Part shown: positions 1 through 10,936 of the stretch, piece after piece
Position numbering within the stretch: position 1 is the first letter of the stretch
Layout of the letters: the number at the start of each line of letters is the position of its first letter
Origin: Bufo bufo
Taxonomy: Eukaryota > Chordata > Amphibia > Anura > Bufonidae
DNA length: 64,000 nucleotides
Reading direction: 5' to 3'
NCBI RefSeq assembly: GCF_905171765.1
Contig: NC_053394.1
Span: 159,721,256-159,785,255, forward strand
Translations under genes and position numbers: made by a program
The notes under the pieces: generated by a model
What the model was told of the DNA's origin: nothing
The model's input: only the letters and a program-made list of their open reading frames with translations
The model's database searches: none

Positions 1-2890
1 CCCCTTTGCCCACCTAGGCTGCAAAAAAGTGTCACACATCTGGTATCTCCGTACTCAGGAGAAGGTGGGGAATGTGTTTTGGGTGTCATTTTATATATAC
101 CCATGCTGGGTGAGAGAAATATCTTGGCAAAAGACAACTTTTCCCATTTTTTTATACAAAGTTGTCATTTGACCAAGATATTTATCTCACCCAGCATGGG
201 TATATGTAAAAAGACACCCCAAAACACATTCCTCAACTTCTCCTGAGTACGGGGATACCAGATGTGTGACACTTTTTTGCAGCCTAGGTGGGCAAAGGGG
301 CCCATATTCCAAAGAGCACCTTTCGGATTTCACAGGTCATTTTTCACTGAATTTGATTTCAAACTCCTTACCACACATTTGGGCCCCTAGAATGCCAGGG
401 CAGTATAACTACCCCACAAGTGACCCCATTTTGGAAAGAAGAGACCCCAAGGTATTCGCTGATGGGCATAGTGAGTTCATGGAAGTTTTTATTTTTTGTC
501 ACAAGTTAGTGGAATATGAGACTTTGTATGAAAAAAAAATCAAAAAAAAAAAATCATCATTTTCCACTAACTTGTGACAAAAAATAAAAAATTCTAGGAA
601 CTCGCCATGCCCCTCACGGAATACCTTGGGGTGTCTTCTTTCCAAAATGGGGTCACTTGTGGGGTAGTTATACTGCCCTGGCATTCTAGGGGCCCAAATG
701 TGTGGTAAGGAGTTTGAAATCAAATTCAGTAAAAAATGACGAGTGAAATCCGAAAGGTGCTCTTTGGAATATGGGCCCCTTTGCCCACCTAGGCTGCAAA
801 AAAGTGTCACACATCTGGTATCTCCGTACTCAGGAGAAGGTGGGGAATGTGTTTTGGGGTGTCATTTTATATATACCCATGCTGGGTGAGAGAAATATCT
901 TGGCAAAAGACAACTTTTCCCATTTTTTTATACAAAGTTGTCATTTGACCAAGATATTTATCTCACCCAGCATGGGTATATGTAAAAAGACACCCCAAAA
1001 CACATTCCTCAACTTCTCCTGAGTACGGGGATACCAGATGTGTGACACTTTTTTGCAGCCTAGGTGGGCAAAGGGGCCCATATTCCAAAGAGCACCTTTC
1101 GGATTTCACAGGTCATTTTTCACTGAATTTGATTTCAAACTCCTTACCACACATTTGGGCCCCTAGAATGCCAGGGCAGTATAACTACCCCACAAGTGAC
1201 CCCATTTTGGAAAGAAGAGACCCCAAGGTATTCGCTGATGGGCATAGTGAGTTCATGGAAGTTTTTATTTTTTGTCACAAGTTAGTGGAATATGAGACTT
1301 TGTATGAAAAAAAAAAAAAAAAAAAATCATCATTTTCCACTAACTTGTGACAAAAAATAAAAAATTCTAGGAACTCGCCATGCCCCTCACGGAATACCTT
1401 GGGGTGTCTTCTTTCCAAAATGGGGTCACTTGTGGGGTAGTTATACTGCCCTGGCATTCTAGGGGCCCAAATGTGTGGTAAGGAGTTTGAAATCAAATTC
1501 AGTAAAAAATGACGAGTGAAATCCGAAAGGTGCTCTTTGGAATATGGGCCCCTTTGCCCACCTAGGCTGCAAAAAAGTGTCACACATCTGGTATCTCCGT
1601 ACTCAGGAGAAGGTGGGGAATGTGTTTTGGGGTGTCATTTTATATATACCCATGCTGGGTGAGAGAAATATCTTGGCAAAAGACAACTTTTCCCATTTTT
1701 TTATACAAAGTTGTCATTTGACCAAGATATTTATCTCACCCAGCATGGGTATATGTAAAAAGACACCCCAAAACACATTCCTCAACTTCTCCTGAGTACG
1801 GGGATACCAGATGTGTGACACTTTTTTGCAGCCTAGGTGGGCAAAGGGGCCCATATTCCAAAGAGCACCTTTCGGATTTCACAGGTCATTTTTCACTGAA
1901 TTTGATTTCAAACTCCTTACCACACATTTGGGCCCCTAGAATGCCAGGGCAGTATAACTACCCCACAAGTGACCCCATTTTGGAAAGAAGAGACCCCAAG
2001 GTATTCGCTGATGGGCATAGTGAGTTCATGGAAGTTTTTATTTTTTGTCACAAGTTAGTGGAATATGAGACTTTGTATGAAAAAAAAAAAAAAAAAAAAA
2101 TCATCATTTTCCACTAACTTGTGACAAAAAATAAAAAATTCTAGGAACTCGCCATGCCCCTCACGGAATACCTTGGGGTGTCTTCTTTCCAAAATGGGGT
2201 CACTTGTGGGGTAGTTATACTGCCCTGGCATTCTAGGGGCCCAAATGTGTGGTAAGGAGTTTGAAATCAAATTCAGTAAAAAATGACGAGTGAAATCCGA
2301 AAGGTGCTCTTTGGAATATGGGCCCCTTTGCCCACCTAGGCTGCACAAAAGTGTCACACATCTGGTATCTCCGTACTCAGGAGAAGGTGGGGAATGTGTT
2401 TTGGGGTGTCATTTTATATATACCCATGCTGGGTGAGAGAAATATCTTGGCAAAAGACAACTTTTCCCATTTTTTTATACAAAGTTGGCATTTGACCAAG
2501 ATATTTATCTCACCCAGCATGGGTATATGTAAAAAGACACCCCAAAACACATTCCTCAACTTCTCCTGAGTACGGGGATACCAGATGTGTGACACTTTTT
2601 TGCAGCCTAGGTGGGCAAAGGGGCCCATATTCCAAAGAGCACCTTTCGGATTTCACAGGTCATTTTTCACTGAATTTGATTTCAAACTCCTTACCACACA
2701 TTTGGGCCCCTAGAATGCCAGGGCAGTATAACTACCCCACAAGTGACCCCATTTTGGAAAGAAGAGACCCCAAGGTATTCGCTGATGGGCATAGTGAGTT
2801 CATAGAACTTTTTATTTTTTGTCACAAGTTAGTGGAATATGAGACTTTGTAAGAAAAAAAAAAAAAAATCATCATTTTCCGCTAACTTGT
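1..2890. repeat. Tandem array of about 773-bp palindromic units
   Basis: Unit boundaries fall at 1, 776, 1549 and 2323 (lengths 775, 773, 774, then a partial unit). Each unit consists of an arm of about 387 bp and its inverted copy, so hairpin centres alternate near 152, 539, 926, 1313 and so on. Units are almost identical and differ mainly in the A-run at one centre and a few single bases (for example near 2345 and 2488). Open frames inside are by-products of the repeats. The array continues left of the window. Confidence 0.9.
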
Positions 2891-3466
2891 GACAAAAAAT
2901 AAAAAGTTCTATGAACTCACTATGCCCATCAGCGAATACCTTAGGGTGTGTACTTTCAGAAATGGGGTCATTTGTGGGGTGTTTGTACTGTCTGGGCATT
3001 GTAGAACCTCAGGAAACATGACAGGTGCTCAGAAAGTCAGAGCTGCTTCAAAAAGCGGAAATTCACATTTTTGTACCATAGTTTGTAAACGCTATAACTT
3101 TTACCCAAACCATTTTTTTTTTACCCAAACATTTTTTTTTTATCAAAGACATGTAGAACTATAAATTTAGAGCAAAATTTCTATATGGATGTCGTTTTTT
3201 TTGCAAAATTTTACAACTGAAAGTGAAAAATGTCATTTTTTTGCAAAAAAAATCGTTAAATTTCGATTAATAACAAAAAAAGTAAAAATGTCAGCAGCAA
3301 TGAAATACCACCAAATGAAAGCTCTATTAGTGAGAAGAAAAGGAGGTAAAATTCATTTGGGTGGTAAGTTGCATGACCGAGCAATAAACGGTGAAAGTAG
3401 TGTAGGTCAGAAGTGTAAAAAGTGGCCTGGTCTTTCAGGGTGTTTAAGCACTGGGGGCTGAGGTGG
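2891..3466. mobile_element. Terminal part of a non-autonomous piggyBac-like element
   Basis: Sequence leading out of the palindromic array, AT-rich with homopolymers. It ends in GGGGGCTGAGGTGG next to TTAA (3467-3470). Read from the end, TTAA-CCACCTCAGC looks like the terminus of a piggyBac-type MITE, a superfamily that targets TTAA. The other end is outside the window, so the TTAA duplication cannot be checked. Class is inferred from the end and target only. Confidence 0.5.
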
Positions 3467-6273
3467 TTAATCTCATCCCAGGCGCCAAGCTGCCTAAATC
3501 TCGTTTATACAATCTGTCCCAACCTGAGAGGGTCGCTATGCGGGCTTATATCTCTGAGAGTTTGAGAAAAGGACACATACGACCCTCGAAGTCACCTGTT
3601 GCCGCTGGTTTTTTCTTTGTTAAGAAAAAAGATGGTTCTTTAAGACCTTATCTGGATTTCAGGGAGCTGAACAGTATCACTATTCGTGATCCTTATCCGC
3701 TTCCTCTGATCCCGGACCTGTTTAACCAGGTTGTTGGGGCTAAAGTCTTTTCCAAATTAGACCTAAGAGGGGCATACAACCTGGTTAGGGTCAGAGAAGG
3801 AGACGAATGGAAGACGGCTTTCAATACCCCTGAGGGCCATTTTGAGAATTTGGTTATGCCTTTTGGTTTGATGAATGCCCCAGCCGTTTTTCAGCATTTC
3901 GTCAACAGCATTTTTTATTATTTAATGGTAAAATTTGTATTAGTGTATTTGGATGACATTTTGATTTTTTCTCCTGATTTCAAGACTCATAAGGAACACT
4001 TACGTCAGGTCTTGCTCATTCTGCGGGAGAATAAATTATATGCGAAACTGGAAAAATGTGTGTTTGCGGTTCCAGAAATCCAATTTCTGGGGTTTCTTGT
4101 CTCCGCTTCTGGTTTTCGCATGGACCCCGAGAAGGTCCGCGCTGTGCTTGAGTGGGAGCTTCCTGAGAACCAAAAGGCGCTGATGCGTTTTTTGGGCTTT
4201 GCCAATTATTACAGGAAATTTATTTTGAATTATTCCTCTGTTGTTAAACCACTCACTGATATGACCAGAAAGGGGGTAGATTTTTCTTCCTGGTCGGTAG
4301 AGGCGCGTAAGGCCTTTTCTAATATCAAGGAGAGTTTTGCTTCCGCTCCCATCCTAGTACAACCTGATATTTCGTTACCCTTCATAGTTGAGGTTGATGC
4401 TTCTGAGGTAGGGGTGGGTGCGGTCTTGTCTCAGGGTTCCTCTCCTGCCAAATGGCAACCGTGTGCCTTTTTCTCAAAGAAACTCTCCTCCGCAGAGAGA
4501 AATTATGATGTGGGAGATAGGGAATTGTTGGCTATCAAGTTGGCTTTTGAGGAATGGCGCCATTGGCTAGAGGGAGCCAGACACCCTATTACCGTGTTTA
4601 CTGACCATAAAAATCTGGCCTATTTGGAGTCAGCTAAGCGTCTGAACCCGAGACAGGCCAGATGGTCTTTGTTCTTTTCAAGGTTTAATTTTGTTGTTAC
4701 GTTCCGCCCTGGGGTTAAGAATGTGAAGGCAGATGCCCTGTCACGTTGTTTTCCGGGAGGTGGGAATTTTGAAGACCCGGGTCCCATTTTGGCTGAAGGT
4801 GTGGTGGTCTCTGCTCTTTTTCCTGAATTGGAGGCAGAGGTGCAGGCAGCCCAGTCAGAAGCTTCTGATCTTTGTCCTCCTGGGAGGTTGTTTGTGCCTC
4901 TCGCTTTGAGACACAAGATTTTTAAAGAACACCACGACACGGTCCTTGCTGGGCACCCGGGGGCAAGAGCCACACTGGATCTCATCGCTCGGAGATTCTG
5001 GTGGCCTGCGCTTCGTAAGTCGGTTGAGGGTTTTGTGGCAGCTTGCGAGACTTGCGCTCATGCCAAGGTCCCTCATTCACGGCCATCAGGTCCTCTCCTT
5101 CCTTTGCCCATTCCTTCCCGTCCTTGGACACATCTGTCCATGGACTTCATAACGGACTTGCCTCGTTCCTCGGGGAAGTCTGTGATTCTGGTGGTGGTGG
5201 ACCGTTTTAGCAAAATGGTGCATTTTATCCCTTTCCCTGGTTTGCCCAATGCTAAGATGCTGGCGCAGGCATTTATTGACCACATTGTCAAATTGCATGG
5301 GATTCCTTCAGACATAGTCTCTGATAGGGGCACGCAGTTTGTTTCCAGATTCTGGAAGGCTTTCTGTTCTCGTTTGGGGGTTCGGTTGTCATTCTCTTCT
5401 GCTTTCCATCCGCAGTCGAATGGCCAGACAGAGCGCGTCAATCAGAATCTGGAGACATATCTGCGCTGTTTTGTGGCGGAGAATCAGGAGGATTGGTGTT
5501 CTTTTTTGTCCCTTGCTGAGTTTGCTTTAAATAACCGTCGTCAGGAGTCCTCTGATAAGTCACCATTTTTTGGTGCATATGGGTTCCATCCGCAGTTTGG
5601 GACTTTCTCGGGAGAGGGCTCTTCTGGTTTGCCTGATGAGGACAGATTCTCCTCGTCTTTGTCATCTATTTGGCAAAAGATTCAGGATAATCTAAATAGC
5701 ATGAGTGAGAGATATAAGCGTGTGGCGGATAAGAGACGTGTGCCTGGTCCGGACCTGAATGTTGGTGATCTGGTGTGGTTGTCTACCAAGAATATCAAAT
5801 TGAAGGTTCCCTCCTGGAAGTTGGGTCCTAGGTTTATTGGGCCTTACAAGATCCTGTCTGTCATCAATCCTGTTGCCTACCGTCTTGATCTTCCTCAGAC
5901 TTGGAAGATCCATAATGTTTTTCATAAGTCCTTATTGAAACCTTATGTTCAACCTATTGTACCCTCGCCTTTGCCTCCTCCTCCGATTATGGTTGATGGA
6001 AATCTTGAATTTCAGGTCTCTAGGATTGTGGATTCTCGTCTAGTCCGCGGTTCCCTCCAGTACCTCGTTCATTGGGAGGGTTATGGTCCTGAGGAGAGGA
6101 TGTGGGTCCCAGTGACGGACATTAAGGCTTCTCGTCTCATCAGGGCTTTCCATAGGTCCCATCCTGAGAAGGTGGGCTCTGAGTGTCCGGAGTCCACTCC
6201 TAGAGGGAGGGGTACTGTCACAGCCAGACAGCTGAGAAGCGCTCACAGGAGCTTCTCAGATCCTCCTCCTTGA
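3463..6273 (+). CDS. pol: Ty3/Gypsy chromovirus-type Pol, 5'-truncated (reverse transcriptase, RNase H, integrase, chromodomain)
   Basis: Open frame of 936 residues for replication and integration of an LTR retrotransposon. Reverse transcriptase has YLDD at 162-165 and the MPFGLMNAPAVFQ block. RNase H has Asp312 (EVDASEVGVGAVLSQ) and FTDHKNL. Integrase has an HHCC finger (HHDTVLAGHPG to CETCAHAK) and a catalytic triad Asp561, Asp621, Glu657 (35-residue spacing). A GPY-like LGPRFIGPYKI and a chromodomain (about 846-905, YLVHWEGYGPEERMWVP) follow. Gag and protease are absent: the frame starts at a piggyBac-like insertion in TTAA, so the ATG at 3463 is partly insert-derived. The last 19 codons and the stop lie inside the 3' LTR. 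No stop or frameshift is seen in the remaining part. Confidence 0.9.
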   Translation: MVNLIPGAKLPKSRLYNLSQPERVAMRAYISESLRKGHIRPSKSPVAAGFFFVKKKDGSLRPYLDFRELNSITIRDPYPLPLIPDLFNQVVGAKVFSKLDLRGAYNLVRVREGDEWKTAFNTPEGHFENLVMPFGLMNAPAVFQHFVNSIFYYLMVKFVLVYLDDILIFSPDFKTHKEHLRQVLLILRENKLYAKLEKCVFAVPEIQFLGFLVSASGFRMDPEKVRAVLEWELPENQKALMRFLGFANYYRKFILNYSSVVKPLTDMTRKGVDFSSWSVEARKAFSNIKESFASAPILVQPDISLPFIVEVDASEVGVGAVLSQGSSPAKWQPCAFFSKKLSSAERNYDVGDRELLAIKLAFEEWRHWLEGARHPITVFTDHKNLAYLESAKRLNPRQARWSLFFSRFNFVVTFRPGVKNVKADALSRCFPGGGNFEDPGPILAEGVVVSALFPELEAEVQAAQSEASDLCPPGRLFVPLALRHKIFKEHHDTVLAGHPGARATLDLIARRFWWPALRKSVEGFVAACETCAHAKVPHSRPSGPLLPLPIPSRPWTHLSMDFITDLPRSSGKSVILVVVDRFSKMVHFIPFPGLPNAKMLAQAFIDHIVKLHGIPSDIVSDRGTQFVSRFWKAFCSRLGVRLSFSSAFHPQSNGQTERVNQNLETYLRCFVAENQEDWCSFLSLAEFALNNRRQESSDKSPFFGAYGFHPQFGTFSGEGSSGLPDEDRFSSSLSSIWQKIQDNLNSMSERYKRVADKRRVPGPDLNVGDLVWLSTKNIKLKVPSWKLGPRFIGPYKILSVINPVAYRLDLPQTWKIHNVFHKSLLKPYVQPIVPSPLPPPPIMVDGNLEFQVSRIVDSRLVRGSLQYLVHWEGYGPEERMWVPVTDIKASRLIRAFHRSHPEKVGSECPESTPRGRGTVTARQLRSAHRSFSDPPP

Positions 6274-6738
6274 ATTTCTTTGTTTTGGTTTAGTTTCTCA
6301 TCTCGTTAGTCTATCTCAGCTGTCATGCAGTCAGACTGATCGCTACCCTTTAAGTTCCTCCCCATAATGCAGTAGTGTGCGGCTGATACAACTTCCTGGA
6401 GTGTGTGTGCATGCTGTTCCCAGTCCTCAGTCCTCTGCAGATAAGTGCTGTTTATGTATTTATGTTTTTGTCTTTTCTGGATCCAGGTGACCCTGACTCC
6501 CTCCGTGTCAGTGTAGGGAGCCGGTGGTCGTGTCCCTTCACTATTGTAGGGTCTTCAGGTAATAGATAGCCGAGGAACGTGGATATGCGGCCATCCACCT
6601 TTGGGGTGTTCGCATAGGCTGAGCAGTGAGGGAGAGCGGCAGCTCTATTGCAGGGGTCTCCCTTTGTTCCTTAGTTGTGGATCCAGAGAGACATTGTTTA
6701 TATGGTATTGTCTTGTTTCCTGTACACCATCCGTGACA
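6216..6738 (+). repeat. 3' LTR of the Ty3/Gypsy element
   Basis: Begins TGTCAC and ends GTGACA (6-bp inverted ends), 523 bp, directly after a purine-rich tract (6202-6213) that fits a polypurine tract. The pol stop codon lies at 6271-6273 inside it. The matching 5' LTR is not in this window. Confidence 0.8.
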
Positions 6739-7076
6739 GCCATGGAGTTGATGGTCGCGTGCAGTTGCGTAAGCGAGGTCTGAATAGTGTCCATGGACAC
6801 CACCTGCGGATTTTGGACCTCCAGAACTGAAGACAGAAGACGGAACAGTTCCGCCTTCCTTGCAGAAGTTGGAAATGGAACGCCTCTTTTGAATAACTCT
6901 GCCATCAACTTGGGCACAGTCCATGACCTTAATGATTGTGTGGAGTCTCTTGTGGAATGTGACACCACGCTCCCACGGGATGATGATGTATCGCCCATCA
7001 ATGATTCTTGAGACATCCTACTAAAACACAACATGATTAATGCAGAAGATGAATACCCAACACCAGTTTGTGCCAT
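6645..7076 (-). pseudogene. SAP-like-domain ORF of another retroelement, cut by the Gypsy LTR
   Basis: Minus-strand frame of 143 residues whose first part contains WTVPKLMAELFKRGVPFP followed by SARKAELFRLL. This resembles the SAP-like helix pair seen in Gag-like proteins of amphibian retroelements (family resemblance only, not a firm assignment). From 6738 downward it reads into the Gypsy LTR, so the true C-terminus is lost. The remainder, if kept, should lie beyond the 5' end of the Gypsy element, outside this window. Alternative: an anonymous ORF of a DIRS-like or other element. Confidence 0.4.
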
Positions 7077-7300
7077 TCACCAGTATCACGGACCACCGAC
7101 CGATGTGCCAAGAACCGCCGTACCAGCACACGAGATGCCGTCCAGCATGCGGAGCATCCTTCACCAAAGTGACTGAATATGGGAAGATGTGTACATAGCA
7201 GAATAGAATGTGACCTAAGTAGCCTTGCAAGCCCCGAACGAGTGTAGACTGAGACATGAGAGTGGACGAGGCATACAGTGTAGGACCGTATCCTGTGGTC

Positions 7301-7494
7301 GTGATAGGACTTAACGTGTCTGTAGACGTGACAGACGTATTGAATTGATGCCTGTAGATGTGACAGGACTTAAACGTGTCTGTAGACGTGACAGACGTAT
7401 CGACTTGATGCCTCTAGTCGTGACAGGACTTAAACATGTCTGTAGACGTGACAGGCGTATCGAATTCATGCCTGTAAACGTGACAGGACTTAAG
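7301..7494. repeat. Tandem repeat, period 59-60 bp, about 3.2 copies
   Basis: Copies begin at 7301, 7360, 7420 and 7480 with GTGAYAGGACTTAA. A shorter motif TGTAGACGTGACAG recurs within each copy, so the unit itself seems built from a half-unit. Confidence 0.85.
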
Positions 7495-8090
7495 TTTTTT
7501 TTGTTTGTTTGTTTTTTATCGAGTCTGTGGCTGTGACAGGCTAGAGCCTAACCAAGGATATAATAGACACGTGAGAGACCTGTCCGACAGACAGACTTGC
7601 TATAACCAACTTTGTAAGCGGAATGTAATTACGCACATACAACGCTACTGTACCTGGCAACTGCTACCTTGCTGATGAAATGACTGAACGTAGCTGAACA
7701 TGTTAAAAATGGAGTATTAGCAACTGTACCGACCCCTAGTCTTAAATCTACTCCCGTGATGCACAATAGCTTACTTTGACCCTGATGCTAAATGTGTCTA
7801 CTAAGAATAGCTGCGTCTGCTGGTACGAAGCCGTCCATCGGGTGGATAGAAGGAGCCACGAACCTATGGATGAATATATAAAAGAAAAACCTGTAGACAA
7901 TTGACCCAATAATTGATAAGTAACACACTGCTTGAGATGACCCCACTAGAGAAGATGATGGGCAATCAACTTGCGACACACGCTGCGGAACCTTAGAGTC
8001 CCCTTGTATTTGATTTTATTTTATTATTTTTTTATTCTCAACCCAAACTCCCACATTTTTTTTTTTTTAACCACTAACATCTGCTGCCTG

Positions 8091-8486
8091 GAGGCTGCAG
8101 CAGACCAGATTAATCAAGAGCCTACCAGAAGCAAAACAGCCTTGCATGCGCCCCTGCCTCACTACGAGCACGAGAGCGGAGTCGCGCTGACTCCTGCAAC
8201 CTGAGAGTCTGCCACATGGGGAGCCGATTTTTATTATTTTCTTTTTTTTTTTTTTTCTCAACCCACACCCAATTATTATATATTTTTTTCCTTTGAACCA
8301 CTATCACCTGCTTCCTGGAGGCTCCAGCAGACCAGATGAATCAAGAACCTACCAGAAGCAAAACAGCCTTGCATGCACCCCTGCCTCACTACGAGCACGG
8401 CGGCCTGTACTATACATTACAATGTGTCGAGAGTGGAGTCTCGCTGACCCCTGCAACCTGAGAGACTGCCGCGTGGGGAGCCGATG
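8091..8486. repeat. Direct duplication of about 140 bp with a 30-bp insertion in the second copy
   Basis: 8091-8228 and 8306-8486 share a long segment containing CCTACCAGAAGCAAAACAGC and CTGCAACCTGAGAG. The second copy carries an extra block near 8400-8430. Poly-T tracts separate the copies. Confidence 0.75.
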
Positions 8487-9099
8487 CTGCCAGGCAGAAA
8501 CGTTCAGGTGCGGTGGTGCTCCCTTACCTAAAGGAGCCGACACACCGCCGGCCAGACTGAGAGGATGAAAGACCGCAGAAAGTCACTTACATTCATGAAT
8601 CAGGAAAAGCAATGCAACCAAGGTCCCTGTGCAGACGTAAGCCTGATGGGACTGAATATAGCCTATGTATTGCCCCGTCCTATGATGTAACAATACCGGA
8701 TATACATATAAAAAACTCCTCATCATTTTTAACCCCTTTAATTTATTAGTATTTTTTTTTTTTCTGTAACACACCTTTTTCCCTTCTTTTTTTTTACCAC
8801 TGTAATACTACACAACCATAACCAGAATGTATCAAGACATGACAGGCAAATGTAAGCTGTAATAACACCGCCGACCAGCAGATGGCATGCTGGGACAACC
8901 TAAGGCAGCAGAGCGCGGCTCTGAACACATGGAAGCCGGCTCTGCCGCCCGCCGAGAAGTGCAGGTAACAACGTGCGGCGTGTCGGTGCCAATCCCTCCC
9001 CCCCTGCCCAGGAATGAAACCGCAAGGCCCCGATCTTACCGCTGTAAGACGTGAACGCTGGGATGTAGACATCGATGCCGATGAGAGGCAGAGACCGTA

Positions 9100-9190
9100 T
9101 ACTCACGTGCGTACAGGCGCCTGGAAGTGACGCAGAAATGAGCCGCCGTTAAGGTGAGGAGGAGGCTGCGGCTTATAAGCAGTATAACCC
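9100..9190 (-). promoter_or_regulatory. Promoter-like segment with GC box, TATA and donor-like site
   Basis: On the minus strand there is GGGAGGCGGGG, then TTATAAG about 20 bp later, then a GC-rich stretch ending in CGCAC|GTGAGTAT, a good splice-donor match. The order fits a Pol II promoter and first exon, perhaps of the element leading to the SAP-like ORF. Confidence 0.3.
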
Positions 9191-9410
9191 CGCCTCCCAT
9201 CACACAAATGCGGCAAATAGCCATTTGCCTATAACTTATTCACTGTATATTCACATTTAGTGGTTTTTCGGGAAAATTGATGGTAATACTTCCTCTACAT
9301 GTGCCACATTGGAAAAACCCTGCATGCCCACCCACGATTATAGTGACATGGGAGGGGGTGGGGCTCTAACTGTAGGGGCTTTTTGAATAGACAAATTGGG
9401 TGCTTTTGTA

Positions 9411-10934
9411 CAGTTGTGGCCAAAAGTTTTCAGAATGACACAAATATTAGTTTTCACAAAGTTTGCTGCTAAACTGCTTTTAGATCTTTGTTTCAGTTGT
9501 TTCTGTGATGTAGTGAAATATAATTACACGCACTTCATACATTTCAAAGGCTTTTATCGACAATTACATGACATTTATGCAAAGAGTCAGTATTTGCAAT
9601 GTTGGCCCTTCTTTTTCAGGACCTCTGCAATTCGACTGGGCATGCTCTCAATCCAATTCTTTCATAATCACTTCTTGGAGTTTGTCAGAATTAGTGGGTT
9701 CTTGTTTGTCCACCCGCCTCTTGAGGATTGACCACAAGTTCTCAATGGGATTAAGATCTGGGGAGTTTCCAGGCCATGGACCCAAAATGTCAACGTTTTG
9801 GTCCCCGAGCCACCTAGTTATCACTTTTGCCTTATGGCACGGTGCTCCATCGTGCTGGAGAATGCATTGTTCTTCACCAAACTGTTGTTGTATTGTTGGA
9901 AGAAGTTGCTGTTGGAGGGTTTTTTGGTACCATTCTTTATTCATGGCTGTGTTTTTGGGCAAAATTGTCAGTGAGCCCTCTCCCTTGGATGAGAAGCAAC
10001 CCCACACATGAATGGTCTCAGGATGCTTTACTGTTGGCATGACACAGGACTGATGAAGCGCTCACCTTTTCTTCTCCGGACAAGCCTTTTTCCAGATGCC
10101 CCAAACAATCGGAAAGAGGCTTCATCGGAGAATATGACTTTGCCCCAGTCCTCAGCAGTCCATTCTCCATACTTTCTGCAGAAGATCAATCTGTCCCTGA
10201 TGTTTTTTTTGGAGAGAAGTGGCTTCTTTGCTGGCCTTCTTGACACCAGGCCATCTTCTAAAAGTCTTCGCCTCACTGTGCGTGCAGATGCGCTCACACC
10301 TGCCTGCTGCCATTCCTGAGCAAGCTCTGCACTGGTGGCACTCCAATCCTGCAGCTGAATCCTCTTTAGGAGACGATCCTGGCGCTTGCTGGACTTTCTT
10401 GAATGCCCTGAAGCCTTCTTAACAAGAATTTAACCTCTTTCCTTGAAGTTCTTGATGATCCTATAAATTGTTGATTGAGGTGCAATCTTAGTAGCCACAA
10501 TATCCTTGCCTGTGAAGCCATTTTTATGCAACGCAATGATGGCTACACGCGTTTCTTTGCAGATCACCATGGTTAACAATGGAAAAACAATGATTTTAAG
10601 CATCACCCTCCTTTTAACATGTCAAGTCTGCCATTTTAACCCAATCAGCCTGACATAATGATCTCCAGCCTTGTGCTCGTCAACATTCTCACCTGAGTTA
10701 ACAAGACGATTACTGAAATGATCTCAGCAGGTCCTTTAATGACAGCAATAAAATGCAATGGATAGGTTTTTTGGGGATTAAGTTAATTTTCATGGCAAAG
10801 AAGGTCTATGCAATTCATCTGATCACTCTTCATAACATTCTGGAGTATATGCAAATTGCTATTATAAAAACTTAAGCAGCAACTTTTCCAATTTCCAATA
10901 TTTATGTAATTCTCAAAACTTTTGGCCACGACTG
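9411..10934 (-). mobile_element. Tc1/mariner transposon, copy 1
   Basis: Ends CAGTTGTGGCCAAAAG and, inverted, CAGTCGTGGCCAAAAG, flanked by TA on both sides (9409-9410 and 10935-10936). Length 1524 bp. The 180 bp before it (9231-9410) hold nothing recognisable. A second copy lies at 62355-63895 in the same orientation. Confidence 0.93.
9586..10570 (-). pseudogene. Broken Tc1 transposase (DD34E), copy 1
   Basis: Cut-and-paste transposase relic. Starts at ATG 10570-10568 with a helix-turn-helix region (KDIVATKIAPQSTIYRIIKN), followed by an in-frame TAA that is also present in copy 2. The catalytic core reads FSDEASF (first Asp), LQHDGAPCHKA (second Asp) and DLNPIENLW (Glu). A frameshift lies near 10040, and about 32 bp are missing near 9650 relative to copy 2, which alters the C-terminus. 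Not expected to be active. Confidence 0.9.
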
Positions 10935-10936
10935 TA

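Larger units (their letters stand above)
7077..9230 (-). other. Non-coding part of the same minus-strand element, with internal repeats
   Basis: No convincing gene. It holds a 60-bp tandem repeat (7301-7494), a duplicated segment (8091-8228 and 8306-8486) and A/T homopolymers. Its right end looks promoter-like on the minus strand (9100-9190). It may be the leader of the element that carries the SAP-like ORF; this is inference from order and strand. Confidence 0.35.

Noticed and set aside
266..2852. Many near-identical ORFs of 83-103 residues on both strands (MTLFCSLGGQRGPYS, MGPFAHLGC).
   Set aside because: They are the same arm of a palindromic repeat read in both directions; frame lengths change with the A-run and there are no domain features.
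1..3466. CRISPR-like array, because of regular repeats.
   Set aside because: The units are about 773-bp palindromes with no short repeat-spacer pattern, and the DNA is from a vertebrate.
9568..10011. Plus-strand frames over the first Tc1 element, and the same over the second.
   Set aside because: Antisense shadows of the transposase, whose catalytic motifs are on the minus strand.
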